Made by a program: the position numbers and the translations under genes. Shown piece after piece: positions 25,467-34,900 of a DNA stretch of 64,000 nucleotides (its first letter is position 1; each line of letters opens with the position of its first letter). The DNA lies in assembly GCA_017483605.1 (NCBI GenBank), contig JAFUWG010000015.1, forward strand, positions 1 to 64,000, in the 5' to 3' direction. The notes below the pieces were generated by a model. That model made no database searches. It was not told where the DNA came from and worked only from the letters and a program-made list of their open reading frames with translations. Origin of the DNA: Bacteroidaceae bacterium (GTDB taxonomy: Bacteria > Bacteroidota > Bacteroidia > Bacteroidales > Bacteroidaceae).

Positions 25467-26494
25467 CAGATGAACGATAATAAAATGACTATCAATAGCA
25501 TGAGGCACTCCGCTCCGAAACAGGTGGCAATGGAGATGTTCATGTCATAGGTATTGAGAAGGCGAGGATTGTGACCGATATAGGGCTTGTAAACCTCTTC
25601 GCCAAAATAATCGTGAGTACCTCCAAAGCGACAATTCAAAATGTAGGCAAGTGCCGCTTCTGGCCATCCACTATTGGGGGATGCGTGTTGGGGGCCATAT
25701 TGCCGAACGAATGCCCACCCTTCCTTGAAGGTGAAAGGCGAGGAAGTAGGGCTGGGAAGGTACTTGCCACGTCGCTGCATCAACCAGAAATAGCAAAGAA
25801 TCAGCAGTGCCGTAATGCGGGCAGGAAGATAATTTGCCACATCGTCCATCTGAGCAGCCCAACAGCCAAAGTCTTTGTAACGTGCTGTCTTATAGCCAAT
25901 CATGGAATCGAGGGTGTTCACCATCTTATATGCCAACATGCCAGGAACGCCCAACAACAAGTACCAAAAGAGAGGGGCAACAACTCCATCAGAAAGATTC
26001 TCTGCCAAGGTTTCGAGAGCGGCAGTACGCACTTCCTGAGCGGAAAGCGTTTGGGTGTCTCGCCCCACGATGCGGGCGACCTGTGCTCTACCCTCTTCCA
26101 CGCTGCGGTCAACCGCCTCAAACACCATTCGGACTTCTTTTCGCAAAGTGTGTCCAGCCAAACAATAGAAAACCAAGACGCTTGCAACGAGCATATAGAG
26201 CAAGAAGGCAGCGTATGGCACGTAGGAAAAAACGGTCCAATAGCGAGCGAGAAGATAAGTCAGATGGAGAAAACTCTGGGTCAAGAAGAAGGTCAAGAGG
26301 ACACTGCTCATGGCAAATAACGCCCCTTTCAACACTCGATGTGCGCCATGATTGAGATTACGTTCACCCCACGCAATCCATTTGCCAAACCAGACAATGG
26401 GATGTGGCAAGTTCTCTGGGTCGCCAAAGAAATAGTCGAGCAACCAGCCAACAAGGAGCGGAAGAATCGTAAGGAGTATTGCTGTCAGTACCAT
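25466..26494 (-). CDS. cbiB: Adenosylcobinamide-phosphate synthase CbiB/CobD
   Basis: 342 residues, integral membrane. It begins with LVGWLLDYFFGDPENLPHPIVWFG, the CbiB signature; other conserved stretches are ETLAENLSDGVVAPLFWY, YKMVNTLDSMIGYK and FGCWAAQMDDVANYLPAR. It attaches aminopropanol (or its phosphate) to adenosylcobyric acid in the late steps of cobalamin synthesis or salvage. It lies 1 nt after the decarboxylase that supplies aminopropanol phosphate, which supports a shared nucleotide-loop pathway. Confidence 0.92.
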   Translation of the reverse strand: MVLTAILLTILPLLVGWLLDYFFGDPENLPHPIVWFGKWIAWGERNLNHGAHRVLKGALFAMSSVLLTFFLTQSFLHLTYLLARYWTVFSYVPYAAFLLYMLVASVLVFYCLAGHTLRKEVRMVFEAVDRSVEEGRAQVARIVGRDTQTLSAQEVRTAALETLAENLSDGVVAPLFWYLLLGVPGMLAYKMVNTLDSMIGYKTARYKDFGCWAAQMDDVANYLPARITALLILCYFWLMQRRGKYLPSPTSSPFTFKEGWAFVRQYGPQHASPNSGWPEAALAYILNCRFGGTHDYFGEEVYKPYIGHNPRLLNTYDMNISIATCFGAECLMLLIVILLSFI

Positions 26495-26495
26495 A

Positions 26496-27518
26496 TCACT
26501 CGCTTAACCAATCAATTATGCCTTTCAGCAATTCATCATCTTCGGCTTCGGTCTGCACAGCAATACGGAAAAAACACTCGTCTAAGCCCTCAAAATTGGA
26601 TGCATCACGAATGAGAATGCCTCGCTCACGTGCAAGGTAATCTTTCAGTGCAGATGCCTTGCCAAAACGAAGTTTACATAATAAAATATGGGTATCGCTT
26701 GGCCAAACTTCGATACAACCCAATGCGGTCAGGGCTTGTGCCATGCGTTCCCGTTCAGCCATAAGGGCTGTCAAGTCGATTTCGTATTCATCCTTGTGCA
26801 TCAACAGATAGTGTCCTGCCGCAAGTGCCACCTGATTGACCGACCAAGGCATACGCTGTAAACGGACACGATGCAGAAGATTCTCGGAACCAGTGATATA
26901 ACCCAATCGAAGCCCTGGGATGGAGAAATCTTTTGTCATGCTATGCAGCATCAACACATTGGGCAAAGCAGCCGCCTCACGAGGGGTGATCAATGGTGCC
27001 AATGTAAATGCCGCATAACTGGCATCAAGTATAAAAATCTGTTCTTGATGGGAAGCAATGCAGTTCAGCAATTGGTCTTTGTTCCATACACTGCCTGTCG
27101 GATTATTGGGACAGCACAGCCACACCGTCTGTGCTCGTTCGGGAAGATGGTCGATGTCATAAACAAACGAAATCTGATGCTCGTGCAAACGACAAGCATC
27201 AGCGTATTCAGAAAAAGTGGGCTGCAAGATGGCGGTCTTGCTCCTGCGAAATGTCTGAGCAATCAGATATATCGCTTCGGTTGCACCACTCGTCACACAA
27301 AGTTCTTCGGGTGTCAAGTCCAAGAGCATTGCCAATTCTGACTCTAAAGAGAATGGTGTGGGTTCAGGATAGGACACAACATCATCCAATCGGCCGGCAA
27401 GATGGCAAAATAAGCCCTCATGGTCAAAATGAGGAAAGACATTAGAACTGAAATTCAGCCTAATGTCTTTATACAAGTATTGATCATCCCCGTGTCCCTT
27501 CAGCATCGTCTTCTTCAT
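26496..27518 (-). CDS. Threonine-phosphate decarboxylase-like aminotransferase (CobD/CobC type)
   Basis: 340 residues from the ATG at 27518; Met at 27506 is also possible, and the frame to 27563 is less likely. It overlaps the kinase 3' end either way. Class I/II PLP fold: YLYKDIRLNFSSNVFPHF and SGATEAIYLIAQTF near the cofactor phosphate, CCPNNPTGSVW, ILDASYAAF with the cofactor-binding Asp, and the Schiff-base Lys in LHSMTKDFSIPGLRLGY. This matches the histidinol-phosphate aminotransferase-like branch to which L-threonine-O-3-phosphate decarboxylase belongs; adjacency to cbiB supports production of aminopropanol phosphate for cobalamin. Naming is confused in the literature (cobD of Salmonella). 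Confidence 0.8.
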   Translation of the reverse strand: MKKTMLKGHGDDQYLYKDIRLNFSSNVFPHFDHEGLFCHLAGRLDDVVSYPEPTPFSLESELAMLLDLTPEELCVTSGATEAIYLIAQTFRRSKTAILQPTFSEYADACRLHEHQISFVYDIDHLPERAQTVWLCCPNNPTGSVWNKDQLLNCIASHQEQIFILDASYAAFTLAPLITPREAAALPNVLMLHSMTKDFSIPGLRLGYITGSENLLHRVRLQRMPWSVNQVALAAGHYLLMHKDEYEIDLTALMAERERMAQALTALGCIEVWPSDTHILLCKLRFGKASALKDYLARERGILIRDASNFEGLDECFFRIAVQTEAEDDELLKGIIDWLSE

Positions 27519-30500
27519 GAATCGTAAACTCGGCATCGGCATAGAGAGAGAATTTAGAACCAAACTTCTCCAAACTCTCCACGCCCAAGGTCAATCCCAT
27601 GCCATCAGCGAGTTTCTGTGCCACATTCAAGCCAAGTCCCAAACCAGGGATGAAATCATTGCCTTTCCAGAACAATTCAAATGTGCGATGCTGGTCTTTC
27701 AGCGGAATTCCACATCCAGAATCGTTCACGAAGAATTCAACCTTTCGGTCATTCAGATGAGCCGTAGCCCCCAGCACAATAACACCTTGTTTGGTAAACT
27801 TCACGGCGTTGCTAACGAATTGATTCAGAATGTACTTCACACGCACACGGTCATTGTTGACCATCACGCCATGTACAGAATCGACAATCAAGAACTGTAC
27901 TCCGTCAGGCATAATGTCGCTCCATTCGGAACTCAACTCTCTCACCAAATCGGCAGCGTCGAACACGTCTTTCACATACTGAATGCGTCCGCTCTCGATA
28001 CGTGAGAACATCAGGATGTCTTCAATCATCGTAGAAAGGCTACCATTGTTCGCCTTAATAATCTTACTGTATTCTGCCAATTCTTCTGGAGTGAAAGACT
28101 CTGCCGGCATACTTACCAGCACATCGCAGAAACCTACGACGGCATTGAGCGGAATACGAATCTCGTGGCTGATGGTCGTAAGGAAATTCTCTTTCTGCTT
28201 GGCTTCATCTGCCAGACGCATGGCTTTCTTCAGGTCTGCCTCATACTGCTTGGTTTCGTCGATGTTAATCAAAATACCATCAACACGTTTCTCATCCTTG
28301 TCAATCATCACCACAAAGCGAAGTTGCCACCAGCGGTAAATGCCATCTTCTTCGATGTCTGCATAAATCTCATAATTGTGGGTTCCCTTGATGTCAAGAG
28401 CCTGCATCATCAATGGAATATCGCCTGAACGGTCGGGATGTATATGAGCAATGATGTCTTTTACATTGCCTTCGGTACGCACAGATCGGGTATCCGCTCC
28501 TCGAATTGCCAACTCTCGCATTTCGGCACGACGCTGAACATCGTTAATGATTTTCTGAGAACTGCGGTCTTTCCATGCCTGCAAAATCAGCAAGAAAGAG
28601 AAGATTGCACCCAAGAAGACAAGAGCGATGAGCAACCACGTGCCATAATACACCACTGGCATCGTGCTTTCGATGGGGGCATTCTTGATGATAAAGCGAT
28701 TCTTATAATCATTATATTTCAACCCCAACATCTGCATGGCCTGATAATCCATGTAGTAATGCTTTTGGTGTGTCATTCCCACATAGGATGCAAGGTCAGC
28801 ACCTTTCAGCACTTCGGATGCCACACGTGCCATATCGTCTGCCACCGTTTGATAATCAGCAAAATATCCACAAAGATACCTGCCATCACCTGTTGCAAAG
28901 TCTGCCTTCACAGCCGTGAACTGAGGACGTCCCGTCTTGTCAACGATGAAAGAACTGTACATGTCTTTCTTCAGCGACACAGATGGATAGAGCCATGAGT
29001 GCAAGTAGATGCTTCTCAAATTCCGATAACCGGCATCACGGTCATAATGGTCACGAGAATTATGTTCTGGCGACTCCGTGGAGAATGCCAAGACAACAAT
29101 ACTGTCTTTCCAGATGGTGGAGAACTTCTCATCACGAATATCATCCAAATGGAAATCGGTGCCATCAAGATATGGAGGACGTGCAATGGCTTGACGCAAC
29201 TCTTGGCGTATGAGTGAATCTTGATGGAAATGGTCAAGTTCTATTTCCACGCAATTCTTGCCAAACATCTCCACTGCCAAATTGATATTGGCACAATAAT
29301 CAATCGGGTCGCCAATTGCCACAATGTTGTGGTGCTTTCTAATCAAATTCCAATCTGGGTGATGCAACGAGCCACACACAACAAGGACATTTTCCAAACT
29401 ATCCAGCACGCCCATTTCATTCCACATCAGGAACTGATAAGTGGCACGGTCGCCTTCCGTCAAAATCACATCGGGAGCCCACCCTGTTCGAGCCAAAGAG
29501 TCTTTCATCTCCAAGAACAAGTCCACGGTGCCCTCCGCAGGATCGTCCTGATTCAGATAAAGATGCCTCATGCTGACACTCACGTCATTCTTGTTGAAGG
29601 TTTGTGCCAACTGGTCGTTGAAATCTCGATAAGGAAGATACATCTTATCGTAACTATGCACAACCAGCACCTTGGCATCTTTCATCTCACTAAAATGTCC
29701 TGGAGTACATGAAGACGGGAACAGCAAACCCATTCCGATGGTAAGGACAAGCAACAAGCACTGTACAAACTGAGACAGACGGAAGAAGAACTTACTGCCC
29801 TTTCCAAACTCACTTTCTACGCCAATCGTACCACCCTGCTTTTCAATAATGGACTTACTGATGTTCAAGCCGAGGCCTGTACCTCTATCTGTCTCATTCA
29901 CCTTGATATAGCGTTCAAACAAGCCTGCCTGCTTTTCGGGTTCGACACCAATTCCCGTGTCTCGTACATAGACTTCTATCTGGTCGGTGCCTTCCACATA
30001 TTGCCAACCCAATGTGATGCTGCCTTCGGTCGTAAACTTGAAAGCATTGCTCAAGAAGTTGTTGACCACCTGCTTGGTACGTGTCAAGTCGATGTTGACT
30101 GTGGTGTCGGGATCTGCCTCTTCCAAGATAAACTTCAAATGGGTTGGAGCAATAATGCGGTTGGTGTTGTAGCATTCGCCAACCAACTTATGTACAGATA
30201 CAGGCTTCTGGAGAATTTCCAGTTCGCTGGTATCCATCTGTGCCTTTTCCATCACGCTGTCTATCATGTTCAGAATCATGTCTGTATTCTGATGAATAAT
30301 CTCACCATATTGCTCACGCTCGCCTTCTTCAAAAGTCATGCCAGGCATCGTCAACAGAGAAGAGAAGCCCGTAACGGCACCCAGCGGGGTACGAAGGTCG
30401 TGGCTGATGTTTGCCAAGAAGTTTTCTTTCAGTGCCACCTGACTTGCCAGAATCTGAGCCTCCTGCAATTTCTCTTCGGTCTCTTTCTTATGGTCGATAT

Positions 30501-32109
30501 TCAACAAGAGACCAAAAATTTCTCCTGTACGTGACGTTTCTTCTGTAGCCGTGTATGTGGCTTCACACCAATACCAGTTGGCTCCATCGGGAGAGAGACG
30601 CAGACGTACACTCTTCTTGCCTCGCTGATGTTGGAAATTCAGCAGGAACGAGAGTGATGCCTGACTGTCGGGATGGGTTGCCGCCTGCAATTCCTGCACC
30701 GTCATCTGATTCGTTGGCAGATGGAAATATTTTGCAAAATCTTGGCTGAAGGTGAACACACCATCGTTGAACGTCCAAAGCGTATCTTTTGCATTTGAGA
30801 AAAGAAGGTCATGGACTTTATTCTCATGCTCCAATTCACTCACCAAATCCACTTGGTCTTTCCGCTTCCATCGAGTCAAAAAATGCAGTATCAGATAGAC
30901 AAGCAATGTCACAAGCAGAACAACAATGCCGACATAGACACTAAACTCAACTGGGTTGGCCAAATAGGAAGGTGCATTGATAATCTTGAACTGCTTGCTG
31001 CAAGTCTCATACGACAATCGCAAAGAAGCCAATTGCACGGCATTCCAGTCCATATAGTAATCGCTGGCATGTTGCAAAATAGGCAAAGACCAAGGCTTCT
31101 CTCCTCGAAGTATTCGCACAGCATATTGAACCTGGTCTTCCACTTGCGTCTCCATGCTTGTGAAATATCCACACAGGAAAAGAGGATGAGCCGCATTATT
31201 GAACTGTTCGCGGATGCACGTAAACTGAGGACGGGCAGAACGGTCAATCAAACTGTTGCTGAAGATATCGCGTTTCACCTGAATGTGCCAAGTGGTTGGG
31301 GCACGTTGGTACATGTGCTTGGTCATCACCTTCGCCACCGAATCAGACGTTCCTTCTGGATTGTTTCGATTAGGAGTTGCACATGAAATAAAATTGACGA
31401 CTGCAATCCCTGGGAAGTTCTCCTCCAGATAAGCCTTGTTAAGCGTTGGCAAATGGAAGTCGCCATTGTTCACAAATCGAGCGGAATCACTGATTTGGTC
31501 ATACAACTGATGACGCAGACGATTATCGGAATCACTATAATCAAGTTCTACAAACACGCACTGCCCTTGGGTCAGGTTCATACACATGTCGATGGTGCGA
31601 CTCAAGTCAATACGCTCCACATATCCCGTCATCAAAGGGAAATGATAGAGAGAATCACGCAAAAGGGCATTCACGCCAGCAAAAACAATCGGGGTTTGGG
31701 TCAGGAGGGAGTCCTTATAACCCATTGTCAGTGCCCACTCCACGATGGGGTCATCATTCAGCAAGATGATTTCGGGTTTCCACTGACGGATGGAATCGGC
31801 ATAACCAGCCCAGTCAAACGCTGAAAAAACATCGCTCGGACGGCGAACCATATTCGCATAAATATGATGTACATCAACATCCATTCCTTGCAACTGGAAT
31901 GCTTTGTCCATGCAATCACTAAAACTCTTTCCTTCCTCGCCTTGGTCGCTCCACGAATGGATCACCACTATGTGATGACGAGATGCTACACCTTCTCGAT
32001 GAATTTCGCCACATGAACCAAAAAACATCGCTCCTATGAGTAACAAGAGAGAGCCGATTTTTGACAATGTATGTACCATTTTTGATAACGTTCTTGTGTT
32101 CCGTTCCAT
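27484..32109 (-). CDS. Double sensor histidine kinase: two complete lipoprotein-type kinases in one reading frame
   Basis: 1541 residues, two tandem modules. Module 1: signal with lipobox-like FGSC (Cys33), periplasmic ABC-substrate-binding-like sensor to about 385, membrane helix about 389-410, PAS-like region, HisKA with His570 (ISHDLRTP), HATPase with N box NNFLSNAFKF, DTGIG 717-721 and GTGLGLNI. Module 2 restarts with a hydrophobic segment and lipobox-like FPSSC (Cys801), a second sensor, helix about 1154-1177, PAS-like region, His1315 (ISHEIRIP), NQFVSNAVKF, DSGCGIP and GLGLGLNV. The modules are paralogous (for example YYMDWNAVQL and YYMDYQAMQM before each helix). No receiver domain or response regulator is adjacent. 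The predicted topology crosses the membrane four times. First gene of the cobalamin/symporter/methylase operon. Confidence 0.88.
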   Translation of the reverse strand: MERNTRTLSKMVHTLSKIGSLLLLIGAMFFGSCGEIHREGVASRHHIVVIHSWSDQGEEGKSFSDCMDKAFQLQGMDVDVHHIYANMVRRPSDVFSAFDWAGYADSIRQWKPEIILLNDDPIVEWALTMGYKDSLLTQTPIVFAGVNALLRDSLYHFPLMTGYVERIDLSRTIDMCMNLTQGQCVFVELDYSDSDNRLRHQLYDQISDSARFVNNGDFHLPTLNKAYLEENFPGIAVVNFISCATPNRNNPEGTSDSVAKVMTKHMYQRAPTTWHIQVKRDIFSNSLIDRSARPQFTCIREQFNNAAHPLFLCGYFTSMETQVEDQVQYAVRILRGEKPWSLPILQHASDYYMDWNAVQLASLRLSYETCSKQFKIINAPSYLANPVEFSVYVGIVVLLVTLLVYLILHFLTRWKRKDQVDLVSELEHENKVHDLLFSNAKDTLWTFNDGVFTFSQDFAKYFHLPTNQMTVQELQAATHPDSQASLSFLLNFQHQRGKKSVRLRLSPDGANWYWCEATYTATEETSRTGEIFGLLLNIDHKKETEEKLQEAQILASQVALKENFLANISHDLRTPLGAVTGFSSLLTMPGMTFEEGEREQYGEIIHQNTDMILNMIDSVMEKAQMDTSELEILQKPVSVHKLVGECYNTNRIIAPTHLKFILEEADPDTTVNIDLTRTKQVVNNFLSNAFKFTTEGSITLGWQYVEGTDQIEVYVRDTGIGVEPEKQAGLFERYIKVNETDRGTGLGLNISKSIIEKQGGTIGVESEFGKGSKFFFRLSQFVQCLLLVLTIGMGLLFPSSCTPGHFSEMKDAKVLVVHSYDKMYLPYRDFNDQLAQTFNKNDVSVSMRHLYLNQDDPAEGTVDLFLEMKDSLARTGWAPDVILTEGDRATYQFLMWNEMGVLDSLENVLVVCGSLHHPDWNLIRKHHNIVAIGDPIDYCANINLAVEMFGKNCVEIELDHFHQDSLIRQELRQAIARPPYLDGTDFHLDDIRDEKFSTIWKDSIVVLAFSTESPEHNSRDHYDRDAGYRNLRSIYLHSWLYPSVSLKKDMYSSFIVDKTGRPQFTAVKADFATGDGRYLCGYFADYQTVADDMARVASEVLKGADLASYVGMTHQKHYYMDYQAMQMLGLKYNDYKNRFIIKNAPIESTMPVVYYGTWLLIALVFLGAIFSFLLILQAWKDRSSQKIINDVQRRAEMRELAIRGADTRSVRTEGNVKDIIAHIHPDRSGDIPLMMQALDIKGTHNYEIYADIEEDGIYRWWQLRFVVMIDKDEKRVDGILINIDETKQYEADLKKAMRLADEAKQKENFLTTISHEIRIPLNAVVGFCDVLVSMPAESFTPEELAEYSKIIKANNGSLSTMIEDILMFSRIESGRIQYVKDVFDAADLVRELSSEWSDIMPDGVQFLIVDSVHGVMVNNDRVRVKYILNQFVSNAVKFTKQGVIVLGATAHLNDRKVEFFVNDSGCGIPLKDQHRTFELFWKGNDFIPGLGLGLNVAQKLADGMGLTLGVESLEKFGSKFSLYADAEFTIHEEDDAEGTRG

Positions 32110-32132
32110 ACTTTACATAATGAGTTGGTGTA

Positions 32133-32163
32133 CAAAGATAATAAGTTTTTATTACAGCACAAA
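32133..32163 (-). promoter_or_regulatory. Promoter of the double-kinase operon
   Basis: On the minus strand: TTTG (plus 32160-32163), a 19-bp spacer and TATCTTTG (plus 32133-32140). The -7 box ends about 23 nt before the ATG. A complete Bacteroidetes-type promoter. Confidence 0.75.
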
Positions 32164-32386
32164 GAAAATACAAGTTTTTTTTGAAAAAACTCATTATTTT
32201 TATTCCAAAAGCCTTATTTTAGCCCAGAAATCGCCAAAAAGGCGTGTTTGGGTTCCGATTTTGTTAACACCGAGGAAACATTTTCGGGGGGGGGTAACAC
32301 CCTGTTTTGTTTTCATATTAGAAACATTTCGGGATTTAAATCCGAAATAGTTGCCACCGCGTGAAACATTTCTACCGAATTATGTA
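32164..32386. other. Intergenic: G9 tract, palindrome and three GAAACATTTC copies
   Basis: Between the 5' end of the kinase gene and the 3' end of the MATE gene. It contains a G9 run (32286-32294), GAAACATTTT at 32275, GAAACATTTC at 32321 and 32363 (intervals of 46 and 42 bp), and a near-perfect 23-bp palindrome at 32326-32348 centred on GATTTAAATC that could stop MATE transcription. No cobalamin-riboswitch-like B12 box was seen. Confidence 0.5.
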
Positions 32387-33700
32387 CTATTGCTTAGAAA
32401 AAGCACTCTTCATTATCGATTGCCGCATCAATGTCTGAGAAATTCCACGGGCAGACAAATAGCAGATAAAAGCAATCCAAAGTCCATGATTGGCAAACAA
32501 AGGAACGAGCAGGACGTAAAGCAGGAAAAAGACCGCCATGCCAGAAGCCATCGAAATGAGCATACCTTTCGTAGCGGTAGCACCGATGTATATGCCATCC
32601 CAAATGAAAGCCGCCATGCCACAGAGAGGGAACAGGAAGGTCCAAGGCTGGTAGATGTGAATGGCTTCGAGCACGGTGGCATCGTCCGTCAGGAGCGAGA
32701 GAAAAGCGTTCCCGAACAGTACGTAAGCAAGGGTGAAGACAGCCGCCAATGCCCACCCCCAGCGAAACAGGTGACGAACGGTGTCATCATAGATACTCCG
32801 CATCTTGGCACCAATGGCTTTTCCCACCATCGCCTCACCCGCAAACGCAAAGCCGTCCATGATATAACTATAGAGCGTGAAGAGTTGCATCAGAATGGTG
32901 TTAACCGCCAATTCGGTATCGCCTTGTTTGGCACCGGCAGAAATGAAGAAGAAATGCACCAGAATCAGACAACAGGTGCGAAGAAAGATGTCTTTGTTCA
33001 GCAAAAAGAACTTCTGAAGGGATGCAGTCGTGAGGACAAGTTGCCGACAAAGATACTTCCGCAACCTCGAATAGTTGCGAAACAGCAACCCGACAGCCAC
33101 ACCCAAGCCGATATACTGTGCGATGACGGTGCCGAGTGCCACGCCTTCAATCTTCATGCCACAACCATAGACAAACAGCAGGCTAACCGCGATATTTGCC
33201 ACATTCTGAATGATGGCAACCGCCATCGGAATTTTTGAGTTCTGCATTCCCACATACCACCCCGTCAGCACAAAAAGAGAAAGAGCGGCTGGTGCACCCC
33301 ATATACATATATTATAATATGTACGCGTGAGGGCAGCAACTTCCTCCGACGGCATGATGATGTACAGAGAAAGTTCTCTCACAGGCACTTGCAGACACAG
33401 CATCAGCACAGAAATGCCCAATGAGACAAATAACGCACGAAGCAATACGCTCACTACCTCCGTCAAGTCTCTGGCACCAAACGCCTGCGAAGTCATGCCG
33501 CTGGTGCCCATACGGAGAAAGGCAAACATCCAGTAAATGATGTTGAAAAGCATCCCGCCCACGGCAATTGCCCCAATATAAGCCGCCGAACCCAAATGTC
33601 CAGTAATCGCCACATCAATCAGTCCTAACAGCGGCACCGTGATGTTCGACACGATGCTCGGCAAGGCAATGTGCAGGATTTTTCTATCGCGTAAGTTCAT
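32387..33700 (-). CDS. MATE family multidrug/metabolite exporter (DinF-like)
   Basis: 437 residues, twelve predicted membrane helices. It starts RDRKILHIALPSIVSNITVPLLGLIDVAI, with the family-typical Pro and Asp in helix 1, and has FAFLRMGTSGMTSQAFGA and DGFAFAGEAMVGKAIGA in the equivalent positions of the two halves. It exports cationic or organic compounds in exchange for Na+ or H+. It overlaps the GH105 gene by 17 nt and is the last gene of that operon; why it travels with the hydrolase and the flavoprotein is unclear. Confidence 0.9.
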   Translation of the reverse strand: MNLRDRKILHIALPSIVSNITVPLLGLIDVAITGHLGSAAYIGAIAVGGMLFNIIYWMFAFLRMGTSGMTSQAFGARDLTEVVSVLLRALFVSLGISVLMLCLQVPVRELSLYIIMPSEEVAALTRTYYNICIWGAPAALSLFVLTGWYVGMQNSKIPMAVAIIQNVANIAVSLLFVYGCGMKIEGVALGTVIAQYIGLGVAVGLLFRNYSRLRKYLCRQLVLTTASLQKFFLLNKDIFLRTCCLILVHFFFISAGAKQGDTELAVNTILMQLFTLYSYIMDGFAFAGEAMVGKAIGAKMRSIYDDTVRHLFRWGWALAAVFTLAYVLFGNAFLSLLTDDATVLEAIHIYQPWTFLFPLCGMAAFIWDGIYIGATATKGMLISMASGMAVFFLLYVLLVPLFANHGLWIAFICYLSARGISQTLMRQSIMKSAFSKQ

Positions 33701-34895
33701 ATTCTTTCAAAGCCATCAGCAAAGGTCCAATGCCCTTGGGGTCATTGTCGATGCGAGGTTCGCTCAGGTAGTATTCAAAAGAGCCGTCACGAGTGTCGCT
33801 CAATCCTGCGACCGCACAGCAGTTGTGAAGAGAAACCAAACCCGCTTCATCCACCGACATAAAATGAGCACGAATGCCCTTCAATGCCCGTTCTGCCGCC
33901 TCTCGATAAGACTTTTCCAGTACCCCCAGACGAGCCCCTTTCAAGAAGGCATAGGCAAACATCGCCGTACACGTCATCTCTTGATAGTTGCCTTCCTTGC
34001 CCGTCAAGTCAAGCACCTGTTGCCATGTGCCAGTTTTCTCGTCTTGCAGTTCCAGCAGGCGTGCCGACAAATGAATCAACTGACCACTCAACAAATCAGG
34101 GATGCACCCACCAGCCGTTCCATCGCCATAGGGAGGAACGCCATCGGGGAACATCAAATCCAAGCAATCCACCAACGCCATCAAGTACCATCCTTCAGCC
34201 CTACCCCACGCATGAGCCGACTGCCCAGTTTCCTTATCAGCCCAAGGCTGCACCATTGCGGCATCCCACGCATGATGGAGCAATCGACACTCCTCACACC
34301 GTGTTTTATCCTCAATCAGCATCAACTGACGCCATTTCACATCGGCTTCAACCGCTTGATACGCCTCGGCATCCAAAAAGCGACGGGCATACTCCAAGTA
34401 GAATGGCAATGCCATATACTGCCCGTCCAACCACATCTGATGGGGATAAATCGTTTTGTGCCAGAACCCTCCTTCCGGACAGCGAGGCTGTTCTTTCAGT
34501 TGCTGAAAAAGCGTGTCCATCGCCACCTTGTAGCGTTCATCCTTCGTCAAGTCATAAAGCAGAAAGAGTATCTTGCCCGAATTGATGGCATCGAGTTTGA
34601 AATCACCCTTCTTATAGCCTCGGATGTGCCCCTCTGAATCAATCAGCACATCCGTGTAGGTCTTGGCGTATCGTACCCAATTCGCATCACTCATACAGCC
34701 GTACATTCCCAACAGTTCCAACCCTTGCGTGTAGTTCCACTTGGGCTTCTGCTGTCCGTCAATCGTCCATGCTTCCGGATGGCGAGCCATCTCGCTTTTC
34801 ACAATGGCATGGATGAGTCGGGCACCTTTCGGCACCTTCTTCGCTGCCACTGGCAAAGCGAGCAACATCATCACTATCAGCAACTTGCATTTCAT
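33684..34895 (-). CDS. GH105/GH88-family unsaturated glucuronyl/rhamnogalacturonyl hydrolase
   Basis: 403 residues from the ATG at 34895, which gives the signal peptide KCKLLIVMMLLALPVAAKK; a longer frame would run back into the FAD oxidoreductase. The (alpha/alpha)6 barrel has conserved stretches NSGKILFLLYDLTKDERYK, GGFWHKTIYPHQMWLDGQYMA, CRLLHHAWDAA and SAHAWGRAEGWYLMALVD; the last matches the WARGNGW motif of YteR. It hydrates and cleaves unsaturated uronyl ends left by pectin lyases, in the periplasm. There is no other pectin gene nearby. Gap of 5 nt from the upstream gene. Confidence 0.85.
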   Translation of the reverse strand: MKCKLLIVMMLLALPVAAKKVPKGARLIHAIVKSEMARHPEAWTIDGQQKPKWNYTQGLELLGMYGCMSDANWVRYAKTYTDVLIDSEGHIRGYKKGDFKLDAINSGKILFLLYDLTKDERYKVAMDTLFQQLKEQPRCPEGGFWHKTIYPHQMWLDGQYMALPFYLEYARRFLDAEAYQAVEADVKWRQLMLIEDKTRCEECRLLHHAWDAAMVQPWADKETGQSAHAWGRAEGWYLMALVDCLDLMFPDGVPPYGDGTAGGCIPDLLSGQLIHLSARLLELQDEKTGTWQQVLDLTGKEGNYQEMTCTAMFAYAFLKGARLGVLEKSYREAAERALKGIRAHFMSVDEAGLVSLHNCCAVAGLSDTRDGSFEYYLSEPRIDNDPKGIGPLLMALKEYELTR

Positions 34896-34900
34896 CTGGT

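Noticed and set aside
27517..28005. Long antisense frames across the double kinase, dnaX and the GH2 gene
   Set aside because: They are shadows of strongly coding genes on the other strand, with no start signals or recognisable domains.
32110..32386. Cobalamin riboswitch upstream of the kinase-cobalamin operon
   Set aside because: The leader from the -7 box to the ATG is only about 23 nt, and no B12-box-like conserved sequence was seen in the gap.
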